A stretch of 64,000 bases of DNA from Letharia columbiana (Eukaryota; Ascomycota; Lecanoromycetes; Lecanorales; Parmeliaceae), in NCBI RefSeq assembly GCF_014066305.1, contig NW_023501042.1, positions 372,001 through 436,000 of the forward strand. The letters run 5' to 3'. The notes below the pieces were generated by a model. It was not told the origin of the DNA. It saw only the letters and a program-made list of their open reading frames with translations, and did not search any database. Made by a program: the position numbers and the translations under genes. Of the stretch, positions 11,798 through 26,400 are shown in pieces (positions within the stretch are counted from its first letter, which is position 1; every line of letters starts with the position of its first letter).

Positions 11798-12678
11798 TTA
11801 CAGCTTTTGCTCACCCTCAAGGTTTCTTGCAACCTCCAGAATTCCACCTCCCTTGCTATCATCACCAACGCTCACCCACATGTCTGCCCACCCTTTGCTT
11901 TTGGCGCCGTCCATTTTCTCCGGAGGCCACGATTCCTCTTGCGCTCTCTCGATGTAGATAGTCTGCAGGCCGCACTCCCTGGCCGCCTCTAGATCTGCCA
12001 AATGTGCCGCCACCATCGCGCACTGGCCCGGCTCCAGCCCCAATTCTCTGCACGCAGAAGTGTAAACGGAAGGATGGGGTTTGTAAGCACCGAACTTCTC
12101 AGCGCTGAAAACGTGCGTCCAAGGCAGATCGGCATGGACAGCCATATCCGTGAGCAGCTCGATATTGCCATTCGACAGCGTGCAGATGATGAAACCTTGA
12201 TCTTTTAGAGCCATGAGTCCACGGGACGAGTCCGGCCAGGCTTCAAGATAGTGCCATATCCGTGATACTTGGATCACCTGGTCCTCCCTCCATAGTCCGG
12301 AGATGCCATGTTGGTCGAGCAGCGCGCGTAAGGAGTCAAGATGATGATCGTCCACCGTCTTGAATGCTAAGGCTTGGTCATTGTCTTTGCGCTTGGCTTG
12401 GTCGCGCGTGAAGGCATAGTAGGAGCTGCGCCATTCCTGAGCGAAGGTGGGCCAATGGACTTCTGCGCACTTAGTTCGGACTGCGGTAGCGACCGAAGAG
12501 GAGCCAGAATTGAGGGTTTCGAAAGACCGCCTTTCGAGGTATTTGGTTACAGTTTTACGCCAGTCGACGACGGTGCCGAAGACCTGAGTAGGGTTAGATT
12601 GGGGACTAGAAAAAGAAGGTCTTGGCTTGCGTCGAAGAACAGTGCTTTTGGCGGGGGCTTTTGGCTGTTGGTGCTCAT
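11798..12678 (-). CDS. Haloacid dehalogenase-like hydrolase, type II (L-2-haloacid dehalogenase family)
   Basis: Two exons on the minus strand, 12678-12631 and 12583-11798, give 277 residues. The 47 nt intron has a GC-AG boundary (GCAAGC...CTAACCCTACTCAG). It splits motif I exactly: exon 1 ends KALFFD and exon 2 starts VFGTVVDWR, giving FFDVFGT with the nucleophilic Asp. Other HAD motifs are TLSNGN (motif II Ser), KPHPSVY (motif III Lys) and AAHLADLEAARECGL (motif IV region). The family hydrolyses the C-halogen bond of 2-haloacids through an aspartyl ester; fungal members often have unknown natural substrates. The gene is tail-to-tail with the acyl-CoA synthetase, stops 76 bp apart. A reading without the intron would start at 12730 but would lack the nucleophile, so the spliced model is preferred. 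Confidence 0.9.
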
Positions 12679-13640
12679 ATCTCCGTGCTCTACTCTCTTC
12701 ATTCAAACAAGGGTGACAGCCTAGTATCAATGGGATGTCCTTGAGCGCTGGTCTATATGTGGTTCTCGCACATTTATGGGGATCAAGCCGGAAGAATCAG
12801 CTGTTCATGTAAAACTGCAGGTCACGCAGAATGTTTTAGTCGACAAAGGGAAAATCTTCTCTTCAGTGCTGTTTGGCGATATTATTGGGAAGCGTATCCT
12901 CCCCACCATCACAAATCCGGGGTGGCACCGCGCATTTCCAGCTACGCTTTGAGGAAGCTACCCCGCCAGAGCAATTGAATTTTGCTTCCACACTCCATGG
13001 CTGACGTCGTCATCCTCGGTCGAGTGGAAATCAGACATTCATCAAGCCAACAGGCCCATACAAAGCTGTAGTGATCACACAGAGTACTTCTTCCAATTGC
13101 GCATGTGGATCCAAGGCAATCGAATCTTTCTGATACGAAAGAAGTGCATGGGTCCATTTTCACGATATCAACAAGGTCTCAGATGTTCCGATCAAATGAT
13201 CCGTGCTTCACTCTGACACCGGCAACACGGAAGCTGAGATGTACAAGGAACATGAGTCTGTGCGACTCAAGGGTTCACTTGCGAAGGAGGAAGCTTTTGC
13301 CTAACAAGCAGTCAGTCAAAGAAAGGCGGCAAGTGATTCCTGCCTCGCTGACTCGATAAGTCTCAATGTTCGGGCTACTGTGGGAGGTAGGTGGTCTTCA
13401 GCCCCAAGTTCATCTGGTACGTGTTAGTGGGAAGTCTCGCAGAGTCCTGCGACCAAGGTGGTGAAGGGGTATCTTTTGAAGCCTTGGTCCCTTCGATACA
13501 GCATTCAACCAGCACAATTGACTTATTTTTACGTCGGACGAGGTCTCAGGTGTGTGTGTGTGTGTGTGATTCCTACATCGGAGGGGGCGCCCCTCTAGCC
13601 ATATAGGCAAGAGTGGGACCGTTTTTCCCCACTCGGCCTT
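12679..13640. other. Intergenic region with GT microsatellite and hairpin next to the AT-rich block
   Basis: Short frames only. A (GT)n run lies at about 13551-13567. At about 13611-13636 the arms GAGTGGG and CCCACTC form a short perfect hairpin directly before composition collapses to AT-rich sequence. These may mark the end of the neighbouring repeat block. Confidence 0.4.
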
Positions 13641-16600
13641 TCGGCTATGTCCGGTTTTTACGTATAATGTGCTATCTAGAGTGACCCATACGCCTAATAT
13701 ATATAAAGATATAGAGAAAAAGAGAAGAGAAGAAATAGTGCTAATTAAAGGGGTTATCTTCGAGCTATATCTCCCCAATTCTGTCTTATCTTACTTCTAT
13801 CGAAGTTCCTTATTCGTGTTATTTATCTTATTACCTTTTATTAAGTATTAATTAATTAATTAACTTTTTATATAATCGCTTAGGAGGCGATATCTTAAAT
13901 ATCTTTCTTAAAGTAATTATCTCTATACTTTATAGCTATTATAATATTAAATAACGACATTTATAAAATATATTCTCTTCTAGAGAATCGTCGTTATATT
14001 ATAATTATACTTTAGCTACTATAATCGCTAGATTAATTATCTATATTTTTTATATCCTTAAATTCCGTATCTAAATAGAATCGTTATATTACTTCTTTAT
14101 CTATAATATTTAATCTAATACTTAAATAATTCTATCTCGCGAATAGATTCTTAAAAATTTATTTTAAGAATATCTTCTATATTAACTTCTTTTAAGTATA
14201 CTACTATCGTATCGTATAATAAGTATTAAATACGTTCTTTCTTATATATTAATAGTTATTATCTATAATATCGCTTTAAAATAATAGATTATATATTCGC
14301 TTGAGGATAGATTAACTAGTTTCGCTAGAGAGTCTTTTATAAGAGAATCTACGCTTATATTTATTATAAGAATATACTATTTCTTTAGATTCTTATCTTA
14401 TATAAAGGCTATAATTTCGAAGCGAAGATATTTAAATTTAGTTATTAATTGCGAATCGTCTAGCTCCTCTAATAGAGCGATATAATTATTATTATACTCC
14501 TTTAAAAGAGTATTTTATAAATCTTTAATAATATTATAGTCGATCTTAATTTTATCTTCTCGACTATATTTAAAGTTATAGGCGATTATCTTTAAATATA
14601 GTAATATTAATATATTTTATACTATATATAAAATATAGCGTTTTTATATCTCTTTAAGTATTTTAATCGCGGTAATTATCGCTGAAAATAAAAAGATATT
14701 ATGAGATATTATAGGTGAGGTTAAGAATAATAAGACTCGACTTAATTAATTAGAGATTATATCTAAAGTCTATTAATATAAATAAAGATTTATAAATTAA
14801 AAATTAAATATAATCTATATTGAAAAGAGAATAAAAACTTCGAGACTATATATACTCTCTTATTGTAAAATATGGCTATCGACTATTTATTTAATAGAAT
14901 AACTATTTTTCTAGTAACCGCCGATAGTAAGAGTTCTATATATATGCTCTTATCTATTAATTCTATAAGTAGATATATTATAAACTATCTACTCGAGGGA
15001 GTAAAATTAAGGAAATAAGATTATATTATTATAAATAAATATTAAGTTTATTATACTCTTTTTATATTAGTTTAAGACTTAGTCGATCTTCTTAAATTTA
15101 GAAACTCTCTCTCTTATTATTATTCCCGCGAAGGGAAATATCTTAAAGAGATAATGATATTAGTATTAAAGAGGCCTTATAATCTATATTCGAGTTTATA
15201 TAATATATATCTTATTTTATAGAGTTAAGATCGAGATATTACTTTTTATTCTACTATTTAAAATTATAATAAAACTATAAGATATTCACTTCTCTTTCTA
15301 AGATCCTCGAAAGTCTTATCTCTTATATCGCCTATTACTTCTAGTATTATACTTATTCTATTAGACTTATATATTTACTATTTTATAGATTATAAAATTA
15401 TTATATTTAACTATTAAATTAAGAGAACTCCTCGCTATAACGCGTATTAGATTTTCGAATATAAGAAAATTAATTAATATAATTAATATATTCTTAGCTT
15501 GCTAAAAAAATATAATAATTATCTTTAGATGAGTTATGAGAGATATTATATTTAATCTCTAGTAGTAGAGATAATAACCTTTAATAATAATATTCTATTA
15601 TTATTAGAGGACGATAATAAATAAAGATATTTCTCGTAAGAATTAACGCTTATAAGATTTCTAGACTTCTTAAAGTATCGCGTTTAGTGCTTTTAATTAA
15701 TATTATATCGAAGAGTAGAAGATAAATATAAAAAGAAAAATAATAATATTAATAATACTAATAAAATAACCTATAGATAGAGTAATTAAATATTATTTAT
15801 TTAAGAGTATTAAAATATATAGATCGAACTCTAGTTTTATAGCTTTTTAGAAGTATACTTTTTATCTATAATATTTCTTAATATCTAGATTATAGATTAT
15901 CTTTAATATTAAATTTCTTATTATAATATCTATATTTATTAGATTAAATTATAACTTTACTAAAGACTTTTAATATTTATATTCTTATTATAAATTTTAT
16001 CGCCTTCGTTATAAGATCTAATTTAGATAGAATATTTTTAATATTAATTAGTTAACTATTTTAAGTAGTCTATCTATCTTCTATATATAGAGAATATACT
16101 TTAAAAATATAATTTTAAGTCTAATTATCTTCTCTATAGTTATATTTAGATAAATCGATTATTTAATATATATAAAGAAGATTTTTAAAAGCTAACTTTT
16201 TAGTTTTTAACTATATTATTATTAAGCTTATAATCTTTTTTACTCTTATATAAAAGGCTATAACGCTATAATAAAGTATAGAAATAAGTTATTTAAGCTC
16301 GATATCTTAAGTATATATCTCTTAGAGTACTTATTAATTATTATAAATTAGCTTTCTAATACGCTATTTAATCGCTAAGAGTAAATAAAACTCGTTTCCT
16401 TTAATATCTTTTTTCGATATTTATTTAGCGAGCTCGTTTACTACTTCGTTTTCTAGAATATTTTTATAAGTTATAATTTATTATAGAGTGATAGATATAT
16501 TTATTTCTTTAAGTCTTATTAGCTTCTTCACTATTCTATTAAGAATATACTATTCTACTTATTCTCTAAGATTCGCTATTAATTATATTATTACTTAATT

Positions 16601-19600
16601 ATCTATTTAGATAATTAGACTTAAAAGAATAATACTAATAATTATTTTATATATTATATTAATTTCTTTTAGCTCGCCTATATATATAGTATAATACTCG
16701 CTATTATTAAGATATCGTATTTAGATATTAATAACTTAAGAGACGTAGACGAAAGCTTCAATTTTATTTTTTATCTCGCTATTATTTATATATATATATA
16801 GCGAGATATAATTAATACTAATAACCTTATTATACTACTTAATAGCTTTCTCTCTATTCTTACTAATTATTATTTTTAATAATTTCTATTATAGGGGTAT
16901 AATATAGAGAATATATTATTTTATTAACTTTTACGCTTACTATTAATATATAATATCTTTAATTTATTCTAGAGAACTTTTAAGCTTCGTTCTTTTATTA
17001 ATTAGCTTTTATTATTTATTTATATTTTATATAGATCTAATAGTATTATAGTTAAGATAGATTTAAATTCTAATAATAATCTCTATAATAGCTTTTTCTA
17101 AGATGAGATTAATTAAGAGTTAATTATATTCGATATCTAAGACGATTTCTAAGATATTCTTTTTACTCTTTTATAATAATATATATTACTCTCTTCTATA
17201 TAACTCGAAATATCTTAAATATCTTTTATTTTCTACTTTTATATTCTACGTTAATAATATATATTAGATTACGTATTTAAATAGTAATATAAATAAAATT
17301 ATTTCTTAATAGAGTTTTTATAGATCTTTATAAGAAATACTCTAGACTAATCTCGCGTAGCTTATTAATCTATTAAGTTTTATAATAATTTTAGCTTCGA
17401 ATAACTATATATAATTTTTTTATTCTAATCTTAGATTGAGTATAAGTCTAAAAAGTTTTATTATCGCTTTAGACTTTACGATATAAGTATTAAGATCTAA
17501 TAATACGTTAAGATTATTATCTACTTACTTCTTTATTATTCTTATTATAATTAGCTAGAAGTATATAAATTAATATTTATCTATCTTAAATTTCGATATA
17601 TATATTATTATTTATTTCTAAATTTTAATATATATTATTTTTAGCGTCTTATAATTAGCTTAGACTATAAAACCTCTTATAAATACGCTAATATTATCGA
17701 TATAAGTAAGTATTAAATAGTTTTTCGCTCTATAAATATTTATAATATCTATATTATAGAATAGATAGAGAATAAGAGAAATTAGAGAGCCTTAAGAAAT
17801 CTTAATCTCGACTTTATATTTAGATAACTTATTTTTAAGTATAATAATAATCGTTAATCTATTATCTAGAAAGCTTATAATTTATTTAATAGCTTTTTTC
17901 GCTAATATCTTTTTTTTTAAATTATAAATTAGTTAAGAATAAGAGATATTATTAAAAGCGCTCTTAATATCTAGCATTAATAGCGAAGCTATCTAATTAT
18001 CCTTAGACTTTTAAGTCTTATATACTTCTTCGAGTATTATATAGATTATATTCTCGATTAATAATAATTTCCTCTTATCTATATACTCTTTAAAAAGTAA
18101 TTAATATTTTTTTATTAAGTAGCTAATTCTTATAGCGACGATTTTTTTAAGTCTTTTTTTCTAGTATACTAAGAAGGGTAATTAATCTATATAATTTAGA
18201 CTAAATATAATTATTCTTATTAAGTTTTCTTAATATTACTATTTTTAAATAGCGAAAATACTTTAAATAGTATCTGAGGTCGAGGTATACGTTATAGATA
18301 TAATCTATTTATTTCTTTATATATCTAAAAGTAAGTTATAGAATTTAGAAGATTAATTTATCTACTTCAGCGGCTTTATTAAAATAGTTTATAAGTATTA
18401 CTTATTAAACTTTTCGTATTATAATCGATAAGAATTCTTTTAAATTAAGGTATTAATATTCTTATAAATTATCTAAATTTATTTATTTCGCTTTAAGAAA
18501 GAAGATATCTTTTAAGAGTATTATTTTTTCCTTAACTTCGATAGCGATAGTATTATTAAATCTCGCGAGTTCTAGTATAAAAGATATAATTCTAGCTTAT
18601 CCGCTCTTAATCTGCTTATCTAATCTTTAAAACTTCTTATCGCTATTATATTTCTTTATATATTATCTTTAATCTTTTTATTCTCTTACTCTTAATAAGT
18701 CTTAACTTTATATTTCGAGCTATATTAAACTTTCTTTTTATCTTCTCTATCTCGAATTTATTATTATTATAACTCTAGTCTTCTAACCTTTAGAATAATC
18801 TTCTTACTCTTCGAATTTATATTAAATTTAAATTTTACGATAATTAGATTAATTAGAATAGTATTCTATACTACTTTAATTAGAATCTTAATAAAATAAT
18901 TTATCTATTTATCTAGATCTTCGATATTTACGATAGAGACGTTAGTTAATAATAGTTTAAATTAAAAACTATTATAGAATATTACTTTATTAATCTTCTT
19001 TTAATTATAAACCTCTTTCAAAGATACTAGATATATATTTCGATTTAATTCTATAAGAATCGCTTTATAATCTAAATCGAAATTTAGTTTTTTTATAATA
19101 TTATATTTAATTATAGTATTAACTATATTTATTATAGCTAGAGTAAGATTTATAATAATTATTTTACTTCGCTTTCTTAGTTTAAAGATAAATATATTTT
19201 CTCGCGTTAATAAGTAAAGTCTAGCCTCGCTAATAATATCTATTAACTATAAGATCTCTTAATATTAATATTTTTTAAAATCTATTTATAGAGAATAGTA
19301 TAGATTAAAATCGTCTATAATTAAATACTTATCGATTATATTTCTTATAATCGCGATTCGAAGAGTATTAAGAAAGATGATTTCTAAGTAATCTTAGATA
19401 GTTTTATTTCTATTTATATAAGAGTAGGCCTTTTATTTTTAAGAGAGTAATACGTTATAGATATTATATATATAAAGAATTTTCTAATTTAACTTCTAAG
19501 GCTTAAGCGTTATTATTATTAAATCTACGCTATATATTTAAGAATATTACTTATTTTTAGAAATCTTAATACTAATATAGATATATACTCTAATTAATTC

Positions 19601-22040
19601 TTCATAATTTAAATAGTAGATATAAAAATCTATTAAGACTAGATAAAATATTTATTTCTTTCTAAAGTTCTTCTAGAGTTTCTAAATAACTAAGATATTA
19701 TATCGAAATAGAATATATTTCTAAAAGAGTAGAATTATAATATCTAATAATTTATTAATATTATATTATAATATTCTAAGTCGCAATTTCAGTAGCTTTA
19801 ATATTTATTATTCTAGATATATCCTTATTAAGAATTATCGTAAAATAAGATATTTATAATATTTTCGCTAATACCGCTACTACTAATATTACTATTTTTA
19901 TTATCTATAATTTTAAAGCTTCGTATAATTCAATAATATAATTCTATAGAGATCCGGCGATTTAATCTAGTCTAGAAGAATTCTATATTGAATTCTCTTA
20001 ATAATATTATATAACTCTTTCTAGCCGCTTCTTAGATAGAAGTTTTCTTATTTACTAGTTTATTATAAAAAGAGTAAACTCGAAGTTTTCTTATTAGATT
20101 TATTTACAAAGAGTATTTAATTTTCTTTATCTACGACTTTTATAGCTTCCGCGTCCCTTTTTAGCTATTTAAATAAATCTTTATACTATTAAAAAGTTAA
20201 TATAAATAAAATCTCGAATAGAATATTTTATTTTTAGAGATTTATAAGATTAAAGATTTTAATTTAAGTCGATAGCGGCGTTCGTACCGCCGTTCTATTA
20301 TTTCTCTTCTACTTTTTATAGCGATCTTTATTTAATAATATAAGCGAGCTTCTTATTATACTTATTTTTTTTCTATCTTTATTATCTATTATAGCTTCTC
20401 TAAGAGTAAAGGAATACTATTAAATATAAATAAAGATAAGGAGATATTTACTTCTATAATCGCTATAACTTTAGTTATTATAGTATCTAATTACGTTATA
20501 ATTTTCTATTAAGAAATCTTAATAGATATCTTAATTTAAGTATTTAAAATCTCGATAAAAATCGATAATAGCTCTATTATTTTGATGTCTAAATAAGTCT
20601 ATTAAGTAATAACTTTTTTTATTATTACCGCGATAAAAGTAATAGCGACTTATTTAGATTTTTTAATTCTCTTTTAACTTAATTATATTTAACTTTATAT
20701 TTTAAAATATAACTATATTATTACTTAGATTTTAAGATTAATTAATATCTATCTATAGCTAACTAAAGCTACTTTCAAAGTAAAGAACTTAAGACTCTTA
20801 TCTTCTCTTAATTACTTTTAAGATAATACTTTTATAGCGTAAATAGCTTAACTAAAACGCTTCGTATTAATCTTTATAATTAATATATATAAATTTAAAG
20901 CCTAATTTTTTAAGCTTTTCATATATATGAATATTATATTTCTAAGCGTAATACGCGTAGATTAATTCTTTAACTTTATATAAGAATATAATATATTTAG
21001 ATTTTTAGTAGCGGAAATATCTAATAACTCTACTTTCTCGAATATACTTTTTATAATTATAATATACATTTTCTTTTAAAATTCTCTAACTTAAATTATC
21101 TAATTAGATAATATTCGCGTAATAGAAATTTATAAATTCAATAACTATCGCTAAGATTTTAATTAATAAATTTTTATTTTTATTTTTATTCAGTCAGCTT
21201 AAATATCGAATTTCGACTCTTGAAATTCTATAGATATTTAATTCGAGGATAATTTTAGCGAGACTCTCGATATTTTTCGAAAATTAATAAAGTTCGATAG
21301 AGATATTATAAATAATTATATTGAAAGTGGAAATTAAAATAAACGCATTAATATTAAAATATACTACTTATTTCTTAGTTTCCTTAATATTTCTTAGAGT
21401 TTTAACGCTTTTTTAAGTTTTTATTAGAAGTTATAAGTCTTTAAATTTAAGTTATTTAGCGATTTCGATTTTAGTAAATTTAAGTATTAAATAGTATTTA
21501 AATTAAATTTCGATAAAGTTCTATAGCTACTTAGAGGTTTAAATTTAAAATCTCTAGATTATATCTTTATCTTTAACCTTAATAATAACTTAATAATCTT
21601 TTTTTTTATCGAGTTCTAAGGGTAAAGCTAGCTATAACGAGTATAATAATAATATACTTTAAGAGAGTAATAGAAAGACGATTAAAAAGGCCTTTCGCTT
21701 ATACGTCTATTAGATCTTATATCTTAGAAATTATTATTTTTATAGAGTTTTTCATAATTATAATATCGCCTTTAATATATTTAATAGATTATTTTAAAAG
21801 CGTAGTATAATAACGAGTAATTCTTTATTATTTAGTTAATTAATTACTTTTATAATTATTAAAGAAATTATATAAAATAAGATTTTAGCGATGATATAGG
21901 ATATATTATCGCATTTAAGGTCGTTAAGCTTATTTTTTTAGATGCTTAAGAATAATATTAGATATATTCTAAGTAAGTAGAAGCTATTAATTAATAGAGA
22001 GAATTTTATAATTCTCGAGGACCTTTAACTATTTCGATTT
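13641..22040. repeat. AT-rich RIP-mutated repeat block
   Basis: About 8.4 kb of very AT-rich sequence with abrupt borders. CpA and TpG dinucleotides are almost absent while TpA is in great excess, and no frame stays open. This is the pattern left by repeat-induced point mutation, which converts CpA to TpA in repeated DNA of Pezizomycotina. Decayed LINE coding motifs are legible on the minus strand in the middle; the left part (about 13.7-16.4 kb) could not be assigned and may be a second nested element. No terminal repeats were found for the whole block. Such blocks usually act as heterochromatin. Confidence 0.93.
16400..21100 (-). mobile_element. RIP-inactivated LINE-type (non-LTR) retrotransposon relic
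   Basis: On the minus strand at about 17777-17800 the decayed frame reads I-S-(stop)-G-S-L-I-S-L-I-L, the QGSPLSPIL block of LINE reverse transcriptases, where the stop is CAG/CAA turned to TAG/TAA. It continues YLFYNID, and at about 17684-17704 reads YIDNISV, matching the catalytic YVDD box after G-to-A changes at TpG. Further downstream in the same direction, at about 16745-16800, YINNSEIKNKIEAF resembles the YTDGS start of an RNase H domain. The order RT then RNase H fits the Tad1-like LINEs of filamentous fungi. Element limits are approximate; the 5' part (gag, endonuclease) should lie toward 20-21 kb but was not clearly read. Every frame is broken, so it cannot move by itself. Confidence 0.72.
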
Positions 22041-23434
22041 GCTATCTTTCGCCATAGTAAACTACGGGAAAGAAAGCGAGCACGATAAAGATGCCTAGGA
22101 TCAATTGATTGTGATAACTGTATTTATTAAAGACTGTTTAAATGGTGACTGTCGGGGCTGTTGAAATCATTTGATGATGATGATAGCGCATAAGTAGAGT
22201 GATCCCGAGGTCTCAGGTAGCGACATACAGTAGACCGAGTCGAGACTGCCCCCATCATTCCCATTCCACATTAATTACCTACAAAATATCTCACACCCCA
22301 CGGTCAAAAACCAAGGATACGCTAAAGATGAAACGGGCGGGATACTGCCCGGAAAGGCTGTACTCTCATTAGCGCCGTTGGGTTGATCGCTCCTAAAATT
22401 GAGAGAGCACTTGTACAGACTGAGCTTGGACACTCATACCCCTGGTCGTCAATCATTTGTGATGAGCATTCTTATTCGCGCAACATGCTCTTACTTTCGC
22501 CTGGCTCTCCCGGCACTTCGTTCCTGCCGGGAAGGCGCTGGCATCCTCCACTTTGCGGCCGAGGTTATCATGGAACATGGACTGAGAGTCTGAGAGGAGG
22601 GGAAAAAAAAGGGAAGGTCCATCCAGCCCATGTCACTGCAAATATCCCGTATTGCGCCCAGTCATCACTGTCAATGACAGCTCTGACCATTGAGGCTGCT
22701 GAAACTCAGCTTCGTCAACCTCACAGCCGAGCGATGGAGCCTTCGGAGTGCATGGATTAGTCGTTGACAATACAAAGTGCGAGGGTTTGCTTGCGTCTGT
22801 TGCCTTGTACGTTCTCTTCCCAAGTTCTGTGTTACTTCGAAAGCGCCGCGCCATTGGCTACACGAAACATGTGGGGAAAACGCTGGACAAGCTGTATGGG
22901 CTTCAGGACAATCACATACATAAATCACATACATATTGGGCTGAAAGAACTGACAGTACCAATAGAATCTGTTCTGCAACTGCGAACCATGAGCGCTACG
23001 CGCACCTTACATTCGTTTAGTGAATTTCGGTAGGAATTGTAATGAAGGAAGCCGGAGGGGAATACCAAGTCATCGTGCAAGAAGAGCGCTCATCACATAG
23101 AATCGCTCAACTCAATTTCCAGCCGGCGTATCTCCAGGATTCGAAAGACTTGAACTATTCCTAGCTAGTCCGCCTAGGCCAGGAAGAACGCTCACAGCCA
23201 TCGAGGACGTCGTCTGTTGTACGAAAGACTCTCCTGGTTTTGCCCGCCATCTTGGCGGCCTCGTCTCTGTTCTCCACTGGCTGTCTACAAGCTCAGGTCA
23301 GACACAGCTCAAATCGAGGCAGACATTGGATTTTGTTGCGACTGTGACGGACTTGCTTGTACCTCTTGCTCCGTTCGCCGGCTTCTTATCCCCGTCTCCG
23401 GCTAACAGAGGCGCCCTTGAGCTGTGCCTGAGAT
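22041..23434. other. Intergenic region between RIP block and cortical PH-protein gene
   Basis: Normal composition resumes. Frames up to 125 codons (for example plus 22383-22760) show no domain and no conserved character. The last few hundred bases presumably hold the promoter and 5' UTR of the next gene. Confidence 0.4.
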
Positions 23435-26400
23435 ATGGCGCTCGACAATGGCTACCATTTTGCTGCGCAAGCCTTACCTACACCTACGGACACACCGTAT
23501 GATAGCCCTTCTATGTCAAGACAGTCCTTACGCCGAGGATCTTCATCCCCACCCTCCCACTATTCTCCTGTACCTTTGCCGCCCAGCGAGGATTCGCATT
23601 TCCCGAAGCAGCAAAGGACCACCGATGGAGGCAATGTCGACAAGACTTCCGCCCACGAGTCTCGAAGATTCTCCGCGAACAATCTAGGCATCTCTCTAGT
23701 CGCCCAAATACACTCGCTAAAAAAAGAGCTTGGAAGCAAGAACAACATGATGGAGAGCTTGGAAGAAAGTTTGCACAAGAGCAGAGTAGAGAATGAGCAA
23801 TTGACCAAGGACGTGAAGACCCAGAAAGTTGAAGTCACGTCTGTCAAGAAACAAATGCAATCGCTCGAAAATGACATGCTCCAAGCACTAGAGGATATTG
23901 CAAAGGAGAGGGATAATGCGGTCGAAATTATCGCAGATAGTCGGAAACGCTTGGAAGACTCGAAAAAGCAAATCCGCACACAAGAGGAAGATGCCAGCAA
24001 TGTACACGCACTTTGGGGGCAAGATAGAGAAGACTGGGATGACAAGAAGCGGAAAATGGAAGGCAGGGTCCACATGGTGGAAGAGCGTCTAAAGACTATG
24101 GTGGCGGAGATGTTGATTGTGCAGGACGCAGGCCAGAAAAACCCTGGAACAACTAATGACGTGGACGAAGGCGTGCCGGATATTTGGTTCGGTAAAGGCA
24201 ACGATACATCTAGTATTCGTGCCATGTCCCGGTTGAGCAATAGGAGTCTCGATGAGCCCTATGATAGTAAAGGGATTTCGGACGTAAGATCTTTGAGAAT
24301 GAATGGTTTGCATGGTCTAGGGGGTTCACAAATGAGTGGTCTGAGTTTGGCCGAAGAGCTCGAATTCGACGAAGACCAGGTTGCAGCCGGAAAGGAAGAC
24401 AACGATCAGGATGCGCTGCCTGAAGAGACATACACTTCAACAAGGCGATATTCAGAAGACAAGAAGGCTAGGAAAGTGATGGGCTTTCACGCAGATAATA
24501 ATGAAGAGCCACTGGGAGACGAAACCTCGGGGCAGCACTCCATAGGCATCATCAATGACTATATCGACTTCCCTGGAAAGCAGTTTGCCACTCATTACAC
24601 GGATACTGGGACGCAGTTTTCGCCTCCCCCATCTCCCACGCTACAAACACAAGAACCGAGTGTTTCGGAAAAACCCATTGAGCAAACAGAGCGGGCGGCC
24701 AATCAAAGCCGAAAGCGCATAGCCATTCCTCAAATATTCGTCGAGCAAACACCAACTCCGAAGGTCGCAGAACCAAAGGCCGCGGAATTCAAGGCTTTGT
24801 TTATGGTCTCTACGGGCAGCCAGACCATTGGGCGGCTTGAAGACCCTTCTTCGACAGCGAAGGCAGCTAACGATACTTCTATCTCTGTTCCTGCGATTGC
24901 AAACGGGATGAAATCGGCATCTACGCAAACAATCGAGGATGCCGCGCCATTATCGAAACCTGCAAATTCCCGCCTTTTCCCTTGGCCAACGGATGTACCT
25001 GTGATAGCAATTCACCCACCAGCTTCAAGAACTTCATCGTCCCGCAACAGTGTTATGCTTCCGCCTCGTACCAAAAACGCGGCTTGCCAAGTGGCCATTG
25101 AGCTACCGAGGAATACGAAGTCGACGTCGATGCAAACCGGGGAGACAAGGATTGACAATCGACCTGTCAAGTTATCTCACAGGTTGCCGTCGTCTGATCT
25201 TTCAATGCAGCCGCCTCTCCGGTTGGCTGAAAGAAGGAGACAGGCGGGAAGCCTATCAGGCTCAGAGTCATCAAGAAGCAACCTTCGGAGTCCACCTCAG
25301 ATAAGAGCAGAAGGAACACAGCCAAGTGCAACGACCGCTAGGATCAAGCATGCATATCCCGGAGATAATGATAACGGGCCTTTGAACCATAAGCAGCGCT
25401 CTGGTCCCAGACGGCCAATCAGATCCGAGAGCATATTCGCTGGGTTTGATAATTCGAGCGACGATGACCCCAAGAACGTGCAAGACCACTTCAGCGATGA
25501 CGAATTCCTCAATGCAGCTCCCGTACGGAAGACACTATCAAAAGTGCAAAATTCATGGAAGTTGGTACCGCATCTCAAGGACTCGGTCTTGGAGAGGTTG
25601 GAGTCTGCCTCTGAGGAGGTGGAAGACGAGAAGCATGTGAGCGTACCCAAAGCAGCGATTTCAATAGCGAAGGCTTCATCACAAACCACATCAAAGACGT
25701 TTCAGACCAGACCGCCGGAGAGCTATCGAAAAGCGTCGAGCAATGGTAAACAGCCAGATATACGACGAAAGGCTCTTGTCTCGAATGGCATTGTAGAACA
25801 CGCACAACGGGGCAGGAACCCTAGCAAATCGAACGCCTTAGGAAAAGAGCCAACAGTCGCGCCACCTTTTCCTGTGCCTACGAGGTCGAGTTCTCGGAAG
25901 ATTCCTCTCAGTGCCAGTGATGGAGCTGCGAGTCCTAGTCCACACACCGCGACCTTCTTCAGTGCTCGCCAGGGTCCAAATTACCCCAGGCCTCTCACCA
26001 AACGTAAGATACTTCGCAAAGTCCAGTCCGCGGCCGCGGTAACACACCCACCAATACCTTTGCGGCCTCAACCAACGCAGTCACTGTCAGCATCTTCCAC
26101 TGTACCTCCAAGTCCAAAGTCACCTGCTCCGCGGCGTAATCAGTTCATATTACCGTATGATAGTGTCGTAGAGCTACCAAGCCATCCCGCACCTCCCCCA
26201 AGTCATGCAGGAGAGACCTTGGCCGAGACGCCCAGTGGGCAGACCAGTGTCGTTGATGCGATTGCTCAGACCATGGTAGGAGAGTGGATGTGGAAGTATG
26301 TACGGAAGAGAACTTCCTTTGGTATCACAGAGAGCGCCCAAGCGGAATTCGAAATGAGCCGGAATGGCGGCAATAGAAATGGCAGTGGCGTCAGACACAA

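Noticed and set aside
22383..22760. 125-codon frame next to the RIP block
   Set aside because: No signal peptide, domain or conserved-looking character; consistent with chance in GC-balanced sequence.
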